Below, one piece after another: positions 28,460 to 36,101 of a stretch of 64,000 nt of DNA. The stretch covers positions 248,001 through 312,000 of the forward strand of contig NZ_JODM01000005.1 in NCBI RefSeq assembly GCF_000717995.1, in the 5' to 3' direction. The position numbers and the translations under genes are program-made. How positions within the stretch are numbered: position 1 is the first letter of the stretch; each line of letters starts with the position of its first letter. This stretch comes from Streptomyces violaceorubidus (lineage in GTDB: Bacteria > Actinomycetota > Actinomycetes > Streptomycetales > Streptomycetaceae). A model generated the notes under the pieces. It worked only from the letters and a program-made list of their open reading frames with translations, ran no database searches and had not been told where the DNA came from.

Positions 28460-30538
28460 GTGGCGAATGCGGAGCACAGTGGGCGACCGGTGGAGACCTT
28501 CGGAGCCTCGGCCGCCGACGCGACCAGAGCACGGCTGCGCGTCGCGCGCCTCGGCCTGTGGCTGATCGCCGCCGTCCTGGCCGTACGACAGGTGGCCGCG
28601 GTCCTCGGCACCCCGCGCGGGGAGCGCCTGACGGACCTGGAGACCTGGGTCGGCGAGCACGGCGTCCTGCACGTGGAGGGGTCCCTGTACGACTCCACGC
28701 AGTTCACCGGCACGCCGTTCGTCGGCCTCGTCCTCAAACCCTTCACCCGCGCCGCCGAGCAGGCTCTCGGCTGGGGCTGGACCTTCGGCTCGCTGCTGCT
28801 GGTCGTGGCCCTCGGCCTGGTCGCCGCCCGCGCCCTGCCCCAGCCGGTCGGACGCCGCACGGCGCTGCTGGCGGCGCCGGTCGCCATCAGCCTGCTGATG
28901 CTCTCCCTCCCGGTGCGCAACGCGTTCTGGCTCGGCCAGACCAGCATCATCCCGGTCCTCCTCGTCCTGCTGGGCTGCTTCGCCGTGCGCGGGACGCGGG
29001 GCGACCGGGTGAGCGGCGTGCTGATCGGCGTCGCCGCGGCCTTCCAGCCGACCGTCCTCCTCTTCGTCCCGCTGCTGTGGTTCACCGACCGCAGACGCGC
29101 CGCCGCGGCGACCGGGATCACCTTCGTCGTCTGCACGGCCGTCGCCTGGGCGGCCATGGCACAGGACTCCTACACGTACTGGGTGCACCACCTGGCCGGA
29201 GTCGGACTGGGCGGCGAGGCCGACGACCTGGCCAACCAGTCGCTGCACGGCGCCCTGCTGCGCCTCGGCGTGAGCGGCCCGCTGGAGATCGCCCTCTTCC
29301 TCGTCCTCGGTGCCGCCGTCGCCGTCCTCGCGCTGCGCCGGGCCGTGCGCTACGCCCGCGACGGCCAGCTGCTGCTCGCGGTCGCCGTCACCGGCTGCGC
29401 GGCCGTCGCCGTCTCCCCGGCCACCTGGCAGCACCAGCTGCTGTGGGTGCTGCCCGCCGTCGTCGGCCGGGTCGGCAAGCGGGCCTCCGACCGGTACGTG
29501 TGGCCGGTCGCCGTCGTCCTGGTGATGACGCTGCCCGCGAAGATGATGCTGCCGGACATGGCGGCCCTGTACCCGCTGCGGGACAACGTCGTGCTGCTCG
29601 CCGCGCTGGCCGCCGCCGTCGCCGTGCCGTTCCTCGCGCGCACCTCGCCCTACTTCGGGACACCGGTCCCGACGGCCTACGCGCCGCCGGTCCCCACCCG
29701 CTTCAAGCACGTCCCGCTGCTGCCGTTCCTGCGCCGGGTCCTCACCCGGCCCAACCTCCTCCTGGAGCTGCTCCTCATCCGGGTCACCTACGCCGCCTAC
29801 TCCCAGGTCCGCCTCGCGGCGACCGGGGGCAGCAACTCGGCGGGCCGGGCGCGGGCCGAGGAGCACGGGAGGCAGATCCTCGACGTCGAGCGCTTCCTGC
29901 ACCTCGACATCGAGCACGCGATCAACCACGCGGTCGTGAAGGTCGGCTGGCTGCGGGACTTCTTCGACTTCTACTACACGTCGTTCCACTTCGTCGTCCC
30001 GCTGACCGTCCTCGGCGTCCTGTACTGGCGCCGCCCGGTCGACTACCGCTGGGCCCGCGCCTCCCTGGGCTTCGCCACGCTGCTGGCCCTGGTCGGCTTC
30101 TGGCTCTACCCGCTCGCCCCGCCGCGGCTGATGCCGGGCCTCGGGATCATCGACACCGTGCACGGCGTGCAGGACTTCACGAAGCCGGACTACGGCACGC
30201 TGACGCACCTGACCAACCAGTACGCGGCGATGCCGTCGCTGCACTTCGGCTGGTCGCTGTGGTGCGGGGTGGCGATCGCGGTCATCGCGCCGAGGATGTG
30301 GATGAAGGCCCTGGGCCTGCTGCACCCGCTCTTCACCGTCTCGGCGATCGTGGCGACCGGCAACCACTGGGTCCTGGACGCGGTGGGCGGCGCGGCCGTG
30401 GTCGCGGCGGGCTTCGGGCTGACGTACTGGTTCCAGGGGCCGAGGGCCCGGACGGCGGCGGCGAAGGAGGTCGCGGTGCCCGCGCCCGGCGTCAGCAGCG
30501 ATCCGCCGGTCCCGGCGAGGGACCGTACCGGGAGCTGA
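28460..30538 (+). CDS. Bifunctional GT87 glycosyltransferase / PAP2-type phosphatase membrane protein
   Basis: The GTG at 28460 follows GGGAGGCCGACGAGGC and gives 692 residues. Residues about 20-410 form a GT-C/GT87-like module with 8-10 helices and an early VGEHGVLHVEGSLYDS loop, like polyprenyl-phosphate mannosyltransferases. Residues about 430-670 form a PAP2-type module with the catalytic signatures AMPSLHFGWS and ATGNHWVLDAVGG, as in inositolphosphotransferases. Both act on lipid-linked or phospholipid substrates at the membrane. The fusion suggests coupled sugar transfer and phosphate release or transfer in envelope glycolipid synthesis. The convergent gene overlaps its end by 47 bp. 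Confidence 0.9.
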   Translation: MANAEHSGRPVETFGASAADATRARLRVARLGLWLIAAVLAVRQVAAVLGTPRGERLTDLETWVGEHGVLHVEGSLYDSTQFTGTPFVGLVLKPFTRAAEQALGWGWTFGSLLLVVALGLVAARALPQPVGRRTALLAAPVAISLLMLSLPVRNAFWLGQTSIIPVLLVLLGCFAVRGTRGDRVSGVLIGVAAAFQPTVLLFVPLLWFTDRRRAAAATGITFVVCTAVAWAAMAQDSYTYWVHHLAGVGLGGEADDLANQSLHGALLRLGVSGPLEIALFLVLGAAVAVLALRRAVRYARDGQLLLAVAVTGCAAVAVSPATWQHQLLWVLPAVVGRVGKRASDRYVWPVAVVLVMTLPAKMMLPDMAALYPLRDNVVLLAALAAAVAVPFLARTSPYFGTPVPTAYAPPVPTRFKHVPLLPFLRRVLTRPNLLLELLLIRVTYAAYSQVRLAATGGSNSAGRARAEEHGRQILDVERFLHLDIEHAINHAVVKVGWLRDFFDFYYTSFHFVVPLTVLGVLYWRRPVDYRWARASLGFATLLALVGFWLYPLAPPRLMPGLGIIDTVHGVQDFTKPDYGTLTHLTNQYAAMPSLHFGWSLWCGVAIAVIAPRMWMKALGLLHPLFTVSAIVATGNHWVLDAVGGAAVVAAGFGLTYWFQGPRARTAAAKEVAVPAPGVSSDPPVPARDRTGS

Positions 30539-32195
30539 TCCGGTACTCGCCCGGCGCCCCGACGGTCAGCCGGGTGAACTCGCCGTCCCGCGTGAGGCAC
30601 CCGCCGTCGCTGCGCAGCCACGGCGACCAGGCCACCCGCACGGTCACCGCGCCGGGCCTCGCCACGCGCAGCACCAGGTCGGCGGGGGTGGTGGTCAGGA
30701 CGGTGCCGGGCGCGGAGACGAGCGGTACGGCGTCCCGCACCCGGTACACCCGCCAGTGCGCGTCCCGCCAGACGGGCTCCAGCCACTCGGGCCGCAGCCC
30801 CGGGTCCCCCACGAGCGCCGCCTCGGCCTCGGCGGGGCCGTCCGGCCTGCCGCCCGGGAGGACGACGAAGCCCACCGCCCAGCGGTCCAGCCACGCCCGG
30901 TAGGTGGCCGCGGAGAAGGTGCCGTCGTAGAAGAGGCGTCCGCGTTCCACGTCCAGCTGCCGGTTCCAGCCGCGGGCCAGGTTGACGTGCGGGGCGAGCA
31001 GGGTGGCCTCGCGGTGGTTGCGGGCGGGCACCACCTCCACCCGCGTCCGGTCGGCGCCGAGCCCCTTCAGGGCGTCCACGACACCGTCGGTCCCGGCGGC
31101 CCAGGCCGGCACGGCGGTGGACACCTTCAGGTCGTCGGCGGTCTTCCTGCCCACCCACCCGACGGAGTAGACGAGGGCCCCGGCCAGCAGCCCCGACAGC
31201 AACCGCCGCGACCGGGCCGCGGTGAGCGCGGGAGGCGCGGAGAGCAGCGCGGCCAGCAGCGCGGCGGGCGCGAACAGCTCGGCGAACCGCTCGACGTTCG
31301 TGCCGACCGGCGAGGCGATCAGATGCGTCAGCACGGTCCCGAGCGCGTAGACGGCCCCGCTCCACCGGGCGACCCGCCAGGTGCGCGGGGCCAGCGCGGT
31401 GACGGCGAGGCCGAGCACGAGCGGCGGCCAGATGCGCGCCGCCGGCATCGGCTGCTCCCCCGTGAAGGGGAAGAAGAGCGTGGTCGCCCCGACCACGGCG
31501 GCCGGGGGTATGAGGAGCACCAGGGCGCGCCCCCAGTCCCGTACGAGCAGGAACGCGGCCCCCACGACGGCCAGGAACAGCCCGGCCACCGGCGAGGCGG
31601 TCGTCGCCAGCGCCGCGTACCCGGCGGCGAGCCACAGCCGCCGCTCGCGCACCAGCGGCACGCAGGCCGCCAGCGCGAGGGCGACGCCGAGCGCGAAGGT
31701 GGTGCGGCCCGAGGCGACGTCGCACCACAGCGCGAGGGAAGCGAGCAGCGCGGGCCACACGGGCCGGCGCACCCCGCACCGCACGATCAGCACGGCCGCG
31801 AGCCAGGAGGCGGCGAGACCGGACACGACCGTGACGGTGCGCACCCCGGCCAGCGCCATCAAGTACGGCGAGACGACGCTGTAGTTGACGGTGTGCATCC
31901 CGCCGTACCAGAACAGCCCGTACGCCGAACCCCCGTGCCGTGACGCGAAGTCGGCCCACGCCTCCTGCGCGGCGAGGTCACCGCCCCCGGTGGCGAGAAC
32001 CGCCCACCACACCGCGTACAGCGGAAGGGTGGGCAGGGTCGCCAGCAGCGGCACGCGGTGCCGGCGCCCGAAGGCGCGCAGGACGTCGCCGGGACGTCTG
32101 TCCCGACGCCGTTCGGGCCGGGGGACGGTGAGTTCGGCAGGGGCCACGGTCGGGGGGTTCCGTTCGGCGTCGTCGGGGGTGCCCGGCGTGGACAC
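30492..32195 (-). CDS. Polytopic membrane protein, GT-C-like architecture
   Basis: The GTG at 32195 gives 567 residues. After a basic Pro-rich N terminus there are about ten hydrophobic helices up to residue 340, then a soluble C-terminal domain (VEVVPARNHREATLLAPHVNLARGWNRQLDVERGRLFY). The first extracytoplasmic loop, EAWADFASRHGGSAYGLFWYGGMH, resembles the catalytic loop of GT-C glycosyltransferases, which use polyprenyl-phosphate sugars. It converges on the GT87-PAP2 gene. The enzymatic role is inferred and weak. Confidence 0.75.
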   Translation of the reverse strand: MSTPGTPDDAERNPPTVAPAELTVPRPERRRDRRPGDVLRAFGRRHRVPLLATLPTLPLYAVWWAVLATGGGDLAAQEAWADFASRHGGSAYGLFWYGGMHTVNYSVVSPYLMALAGVRTVTVVSGLAASWLAAVLIVRCGVRRPVWPALLASLALWCDVASGRTTFALGVALALAACVPLVRERRLWLAAGYAALATTASPVAGLFLAVVGAAFLLVRDWGRALVLLIPPAAVVGATTLFFPFTGEQPMPAARIWPPLVLGLAVTALAPRTWRVARWSGAVYALGTVLTHLIASPVGTNVERFAELFAPAALLAALLSAPPALTAARSRRLLSGLLAGALVYSVGWVGRKTADDLKVSTAVPAWAAGTDGVVDALKGLGADRTRVEVVPARNHREATLLAPHVNLARGWNRQLDVERGRLFYDGTFSAATYRAWLDRWAVGFVVLPGGRPDGPAEAEAALVGDPGLRPEWLEPVWRDAHWRVYRVRDAVPLVSAPGTVLTTTPADLVLRVARPGAVTVRVAWSPWLRSDGGCLTRDGEFTRLTVGAPGEYRISSRYGPSPGPADRC

Positions 32196-32265
32196 ATGTG
32201 CGAAGACGATAAATCGAACAGAAACGTTGACCTGGACCGGGGCCGAGGAGAGCCCCCTGGCGCTC

Positions 32266-32856
32266 CTAGCCGAGGGAGTCCTGCGACGGTACGACGACGC
32301 CGTACATGTCGGCGACGGTGGCGAGGGCGCCGTGGTGCACCTGGCGGGCGTCGAGTTCGGTGTCCGTGACCGGGAGGGCGCGGGTGGCGCAGGCGTCGGC
32401 GACGACCGTGGGGCGGTTGCCGCGCAGGAAGGCGCCCTGGGCGGTGAAGGCCACGCACATGTGCGTCATGAAGCCGACGACGACGAGGTCGGCGTGTCCG
32501 GCCGCGTGGACGTGCTCGCCCAGGTCGGTGCCGAAGAAGGAGTCCGGCGCCTTCTTGGTGACGACGGGCTCGCCGTCGACGGGGGCGACGCTCGGGTGGA
32601 TCTGCCCGATCTCCGCCCCGAGGTCGTACGGGCTGCCCTCGCCGCCGTCGTGGACGACGTGGATGACCTTGGCGCCCTCCCGCCGGGCGCGGGCCAGCAG
32701 CCGGGCCCCGGCGTCGAGCGCGGCCTGCCAGCCGTCGAGTTCCATCACACCCGTCGTGTACGTGTTCTGGTAGTCGACGAGGACCAGTGTGGAGTCGGCG
32801 AGCTTCGCGGGGGTGTCGTCGAGACCGCTGAGGCGGCGCAGCGTGGTTCTGGGCAT
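32266..32856 (-). CDS. Isochorismatase-family cysteine hydrolase
   Basis: The protein has 196 residues. The catalytic triad positions are visible: Asp in LVLVDYQNTY (about 28), Lys in VVTKKAPDSFFGT (about 102) and Cys in GFMTHMCVAFTA (about 138). This family hydrolyses amides or vinyl ethers, such as nicotinamide, isochorismate or N-carbamoyl compounds. The gene is divergent from a GlxA-type regulator 140 bp away, an arrangement often seen when the regulator controls the hydrolase. Confidence 0.93.
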   Translation of the reverse strand: MPRTTLRRLSGLDDTPAKLADSTLVLVDYQNTYTTGVMELDGWQAALDAGARLLARARREGAKVIHVVHDGGEGSPYDLGAEIGQIHPSVAPVDGEPVVTKKAPDSFFGTDLGEHVHAAGHADLVVVGFMTHMCVAFTAQGAFLRGNRPTVVADACATRALPVTDTELDARQVHHGALATVADMYGVVVPSQDSLG

Positions 32857-32996
32857 GGGGGCTCCCTCGGATTCGGGGTGTGGGCGGCAGCCGTTGCGTC
32901 GGCCTGCTCCTACGACGCTAGGGCGCGCCCGGCGATGTCGGCAATGTCGTCTAACCTGCAGATACCGACATGACCCTGTGCGCCGCGGGAGGAACC

Positions 32997-34073
32997 GTGA
33001 ACTCCGTCGGACGACTGATCGTCGTCGTGCTCTTCGAGGGCGTCGACCTGCTCGACGTCACCGGGCCGCCGGAGGTGTTCTCCCTCGCTCGGCGGGAGAC
33101 GGAGGACGCGGCGGGCTACGAAGTGGTCCTCGCCGCCGGGTCCATGGACCCCGTCACCACCGCCGCCGGAGTCCGCGTGCTGCCCGACGCCACCTTCGAG
33201 GACCTGTCCGCGCGGCGCATCGACACCCTGATCGTGCCCGGCGCGGTCGAGATCGACGGCCCGAGCCGGGTGCGGGCGCTCACCGACCCCGTCGTGGTCG
33301 AGTGGGTGCGGCGACTCGCGGCACGGACCCGGCGCGTCACGTCCGTCTGCGTCGGGGCGCACGTCCTGGCCGCCGCCGGGCTGCTCGACGGCAAGCGGGC
33401 CACCACGCACTGGTCGACCGCGCGTCAACTCGCCTACGAGCACCCGGCCGTCGAGGTCGACGCCGACCCGATCTTCATCCGCGAGGGCGACGTGTGGACC
33501 GGCGCCGGCATCAGCTCCTGCCTCGACCTCTCCCTCGCGCTCGTCGCCGACGACCTCGGCGAGGAGGTCGCGCTCAGGGTGGCCCGGCAGCTCGTGATGT
33601 ACCTGAAACGGCCCAGCGGGCAGAGCCAGTTCAGCGTGCCGCTGGAGCAGGTCTCCACGACCCGGCGCGTCGAGGACCTCCGGCACCACATCATGCGCAA
33701 CCTCGCCACACCGCTCACCGTCGCCGACCTCGCGGCCCACGCCCACGTCAGCGACCGGCAGCTCACCCGCATCTTCAAGACCGAACTCGGCACGACCCCG
33801 TACGCCTACGTCGAGTCGGCGCGCGTGGAAGCGGCACGCCAGCAGCTCGAATCCACCGACGCGACCCTGGAACGCGTCGCGTCGGCCTGCGGTTTCGGCA
33901 CCGTCGACACCCTGGTCAGAGCCTTCCGCCGCAGGCTGGACACGACCCCGACGGAGTACCGGCGCCGGTTCCGGACGGGTGCGAGGGCCGGCGCCCAGGC
34001 GGTCCAGCACGGACCGACGGGGCCCGGACCGGTGCACCGCTGCCAGCGGCTGCCGGCGGCATCACCGCCATGA
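32997..34073 (+). CDS. GlxA-family AraC-type regulator with DJ-1/PfpI domain
   Basis: The GTG at 32997 follows GGAGGAACC and gives 358 residues. The N-terminal 180 residues form a DJ-1/PfpI amidotransferase-like domain (VVVLFEGVDLLDVTGPPEVF, then VTSVCVGAHVLAAAGLLDGKRATTHW with the nucleophile-elbow cysteine). Two AraC helix-turn-helix units follow at about 225-320 (HAHVSDRQLTRIFKTELGTTPYAYVE and VASACGFGTVDTLVRAFRRRLDTTPTEYR). It probably senses a small metabolite and regulates the divergent hydrolase. Its stop overlaps the ATG of a broken gene. Confidence 0.93.
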   Translation: MNSVGRLIVVVLFEGVDLLDVTGPPEVFSLARRETEDAAGYEVVLAAGSMDPVTTAAGVRVLPDATFEDLSARRIDTLIVPGAVEIDGPSRVRALTDPVVVEWVRRLAARTRRVTSVCVGAHVLAAAGLLDGKRATTHWSTARQLAYEHPAVEVDADPIFIREGDVWTGAGISSCLDLSLALVADDLGEEVALRVARQLVMYLKRPSGQSQFSVPLEQVSTTRRVEDLRHHIMRNLATPLTVADLAAHAHVSDRQLTRIFKTELGTTPYAYVESARVEAARQQLESTDATLERVASACGFGTVDTLVRAFRRRLDTTPTEYRRRFRTGARAGAQAVQHGPTGPGPVHRCQRLPAASPP

Positions 34074-34420
34074 ACGCCCTCCGTACCACCCCGCCCCGTC
34101 CGGTCGACGTGACCGCACTCTTCCCCCGACCGGCGCCGCCGGCGCGCACGACGACCCGGCTGCACCCGCGCCCCGGGTCCCCGGCCGTGCGCGACAGCTC
34201 CCGCTCCGCCGCCGTATCCCCGCGCCGCATCGGCCGAGCGGCTGCACCTCGACCCCGAGGCGCCCGAGCTCACCCCCGAGGAACGGGAGACCCTGGGCGC
34301 CACCACAGGAAGGTGGGAAGGGCACTCGGCGTCATACCGGCCGCGCCGATCCACAGGGTCGCGGTCGCACCGAACGCGGCCCCGGACGCCCCGCCCAGGA
34401 GCCGGTCCGGGGGTGAGTGG
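34070..34420 (+). pseudogene. Gene debris: 5' fragment on plus strand and MFS-like 3' fragment on minus strand
   Basis: An ATG at 34070 overlaps the GlxA stop and starts a recognisable segment, MNALRTTPPRPVDVTALF... to HPRPGSP, which I recall as the N terminus of a Streptomyces DUF1963-like protein. Homology ends near 34195, and a frame change is seen near 34230 (SAERLHLDPEAPELTPEER in another frame). On the minus strand about 34408-34310 encodes LLGGASGAAFGATATLWIGA followed by AGMTPSALPTFL, which looks like the C-terminal helix of an MFS transporter. None is an intact gene. The assignments rest on pattern memory. Confidence 0.45.
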
Positions 34421-34501
34421 CTGCCGGAGGCCCGACCGGGCCACCACGCGGACGACGCCGGCCCGGTGGAGCAGCAAGCCCGTCAAGCGGTCTCCGTCGG
34501 C

Positions 34502-34519
34502 GTATACGTCGACGTATAC
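34502..34519. promoter_or_regulatory. 18-bp perfect palindrome, probable toxin-antitoxin operator
   Basis: The sequence GTATACGTCGACGTATAC is a perfect inverted repeat that ends nine bases before the antitoxin ATG. It is unusually AT-rich for this genome. Ribbon-helix-helix antitoxins commonly repress their own operons through such sites. Its closeness to the start suggests a very short or absent 5' leader. Confidence 0.75.
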
Positions 34520-34527
34520 TCCGCTGC

Positions 34528-34791
34528 ATGGGTGATGCGATGATCCGGGTCCCGGCCGAGGTGCGGGACCGGTTGGCGGTGATCGCGGAGGCGCAGGGGA
34601 CGTCTATTCGATCGCTGGTGCAGGAGTTCGCGGAGTCGACGCTGACGCAGGAGGAGCGTCGGGAGCGCGCCGAGCGGACGCGCGCCTACCTGGCCGAGAA
34701 CTTCGGGGTCGAGGTGGACGACGAGGAGAGCGCGACGATGGGACGCAGGCTCCGGGAGGCATTCGCCCGGCAGCAGAGTGATGCCGCGTGA
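34528..34791 (+). CDS. Ribbon-helix-helix antitoxin
   Basis: The ATG at 34528 gives 87 residues; an ATG four codons later is an alternative. The N terminus MIRVPAEVRDRLAVIAEAQGTSIRSLVQEF fits the ribbon-helix-helix fold: a short strand, then two helices. The charged C-terminal half would wrap the toxin. The palindrome directly upstream and the GTGA overlap with the next gene support an antitoxin-toxin operon. Confidence 0.8.
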   Translation: MGDAMIRVPAEVRDRLAVIAEAQGTSIRSLVQEFAESTLTQEERRERAERTRAYLAENFGVEVDDEESATMGRRLREAFARQQSDAA

Positions 34792-35174
34792 TCCTGCACC
34801 ACCTGGTCCTCGACGCGCCCACGCTCGTGGCGCTGTCGGGCAGTCGGCAGGTGTCCGCTCTCGTCCACCGCGCGAACTTCGAGACGGAGACCCGTTTGTG
34901 GGTGCCGGCCCTTTCCGTGCTGGAGGCGGAGAGTGAGCTGCTCGGCATCACCGAACACGTCGGGCAGTTGGACGTGATGCACACCGTCGACCTCGACTAC
35001 CCGGCAGTGCTCGCGATCGCACAGCTGAGCCGCGACGGCGTACCGCCAGGGGTCGGCGCGGCGATCCACGCGGCGCGGCACCTGCCCGAGTGGGGCGCGG
35101 ACGCGTTGATCGCCACGGTGGCTCCGAAGGCGTATGAGGGGCGCGGGCTGCCCGTACTGGACCTCAACCGCTGA
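34788..35174 (+). CDS. PIN-domain-like toxin (VapC-type, divergent)
   Basis: The GTG at 34788 overlaps the antitoxin stop as GTGA. The 128 residues start MILHHLVLDAPTLVAL, with Asp9 in the first strand, Glu46 in ALSVLEAESE and Asp105 in WGADALIAT as candidate PIN metal ligands. The usual fourth acidic residue is not obvious. PIN toxins cleave tRNA or rRNA. The assignment rests on size, fold-like pattern and operon position and is moderate. Confidence 0.68.
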   Translation: MILHHLVLDAPTLVALSGSRQVSALVHRANFETETRLWVPALSVLEAESELLGITEHVGQLDVMHTVDLDYPAVLAIAQLSRDGVPPGVGAAIHAARHLPEWGADALIATVAPKAYEGRGLPVLDLNR

Positions 35175-35236
35175 CGCCGGATCGCTTTTGCTGTGGGCGG
35201 TCGCAGGCGGGCGAGGATGTCCCCGACGCCGCCTCG

Positions 35237-35270
35237 CAGGTGAAGCGGCTCACGTGGGGCGGCTCACCTG
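35237..35270. terminator. Inverted repeat between toxin gene and ECF S gene
   Basis: CAGGTGAagc and ggcTCACCTG form a stem around a GGCTCACGTGGGG centre. The right arm contains the last codons of the S-component gene. It could end the converging transcripts. Confidence 0.4.
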
Positions 35271-36101
35271 GTCGTCCTCGGCGAACGTGACCGGCGCCTC
35301 GAAGGCCGCCCTGCGGGTCGCGCGCCGCAGGGCCCTGAGGACCGGGGTGCCGAGCGCCAGGGTCAGGACGACCGTCATGGCGGCGCGGCCCCCGTCCCAG
35401 CCCAGCGACGTGGCCAGGCAGTAGGCCAGGAAGCGGGCCAGGTTGTCGGGGACCGAGGCGTCCGGGTCGAAGGCGATGTTCGAGGCGAGGGTGTTCATGA
35501 ACGTCCAGCCCGCGAGGTTCATGACCGTGCCGTAGGCGAAGGCCGCCAGGAAGCCGTACGCCGCCAGCATCAGCAGCTCCGCGCGGCCGCGCAGCCGGTC
35601 GGGGCCCGGCAGCAGGCCCGCGCCCATCGTGAACCAGCCCATCGCCAGCATCTGGAACGGCATCCACGGCCCCACCCCGCCCGTGAGCAGCGCGGACGCG
35701 AACATCGTGATCGAGCCCAGCGCGAAGCCGAAGCCGGGGCCGAGGACCCGGCCGCTGAGCACCATGAGGAAGAACATCGGCTCCAGGCCCGCCGTCCCCG
35801 CCCCGATGGGACGCAGGGCCGCGCCCGCCGCCGCCAGGACGCCGAGCATCGCCACGGCCTTGGGGCCGAGGCCCGACTCAGAGATCGTCGCCGCCACCAC
35901 CGCCACCAGCAGCACCAGCACGCCCGCGAACAGCCACGGCGCGTCCTCGGCGTGCGCGTTCAGCGAGGCGTCCGGCGGGGCCAGGAAGGGCCAGCCGAAG
36001 CCCGCCACACCCACCGCGCCGACCAGGACCAGCGCGGCGACCGAGCGCGGGCCCAGGCGGACCGCGCGGGCCTGGCGCTGGGGAGGGGAGCCGCCGGTCA
36101 T
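35250..36101 (-). CDS. ECF transporter S component, predicted cobalamin-specific
   Basis: The ATG at 36101 overlaps the stop of the ATPase gene by four bases. The 283 residues contain six or seven helices, including an early VRLGPRSVAALVLVGAVGVAG segment, a RPIGAGTAGLEPMFFLMVLSGRVLGPGFGFALGS region and GGVGPWMPFQMLAMGWFTMGAGL. This pattern matches the S components of energy-coupling factor transporters, which bind the vitamin in the membrane. It is last in an operon that starts with a cobalamin riboswitch, so B12 or a precursor is the likely ligand. Confidence 0.88.
   Translation of the reverse strand: MTGGSPPQRQARAVRLGPRSVAALVLVGAVGVAGFGWPFLAPPDASLNAHAEDAPWLFAGVLVLLVAVVAATISESGLGPKAVAMLGVLAAAGAALRPIGAGTAGLEPMFFLMVLSGRVLGPGFGFALGSITMFASALLTGGVGPWMPFQMLAMGWFTMGAGLLPGPDRLRGRAELLMLAAYGFLAAFAYGTVMNLAGWTFMNTLASNIAFDPDASVPDNLARFLAYCLATSLGWDGGRAAMTVVLTLALGTPVLRALRRATRRAAFEAPVTFAEDDQVSRPT

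Noticed and set aside
28064..30367. 767-codon antisense frame over the GT87-PAP2 gene
   Set aside because: No domain, and the opposite frame shows clear membrane helices and PAP2 motifs.
32789..34543. Intact 584-residue protein overlapping the GlxA gene
   Set aside because: Only its short part after 34070 resembles anything known and that part breaks off, so it is treated as gene debris.
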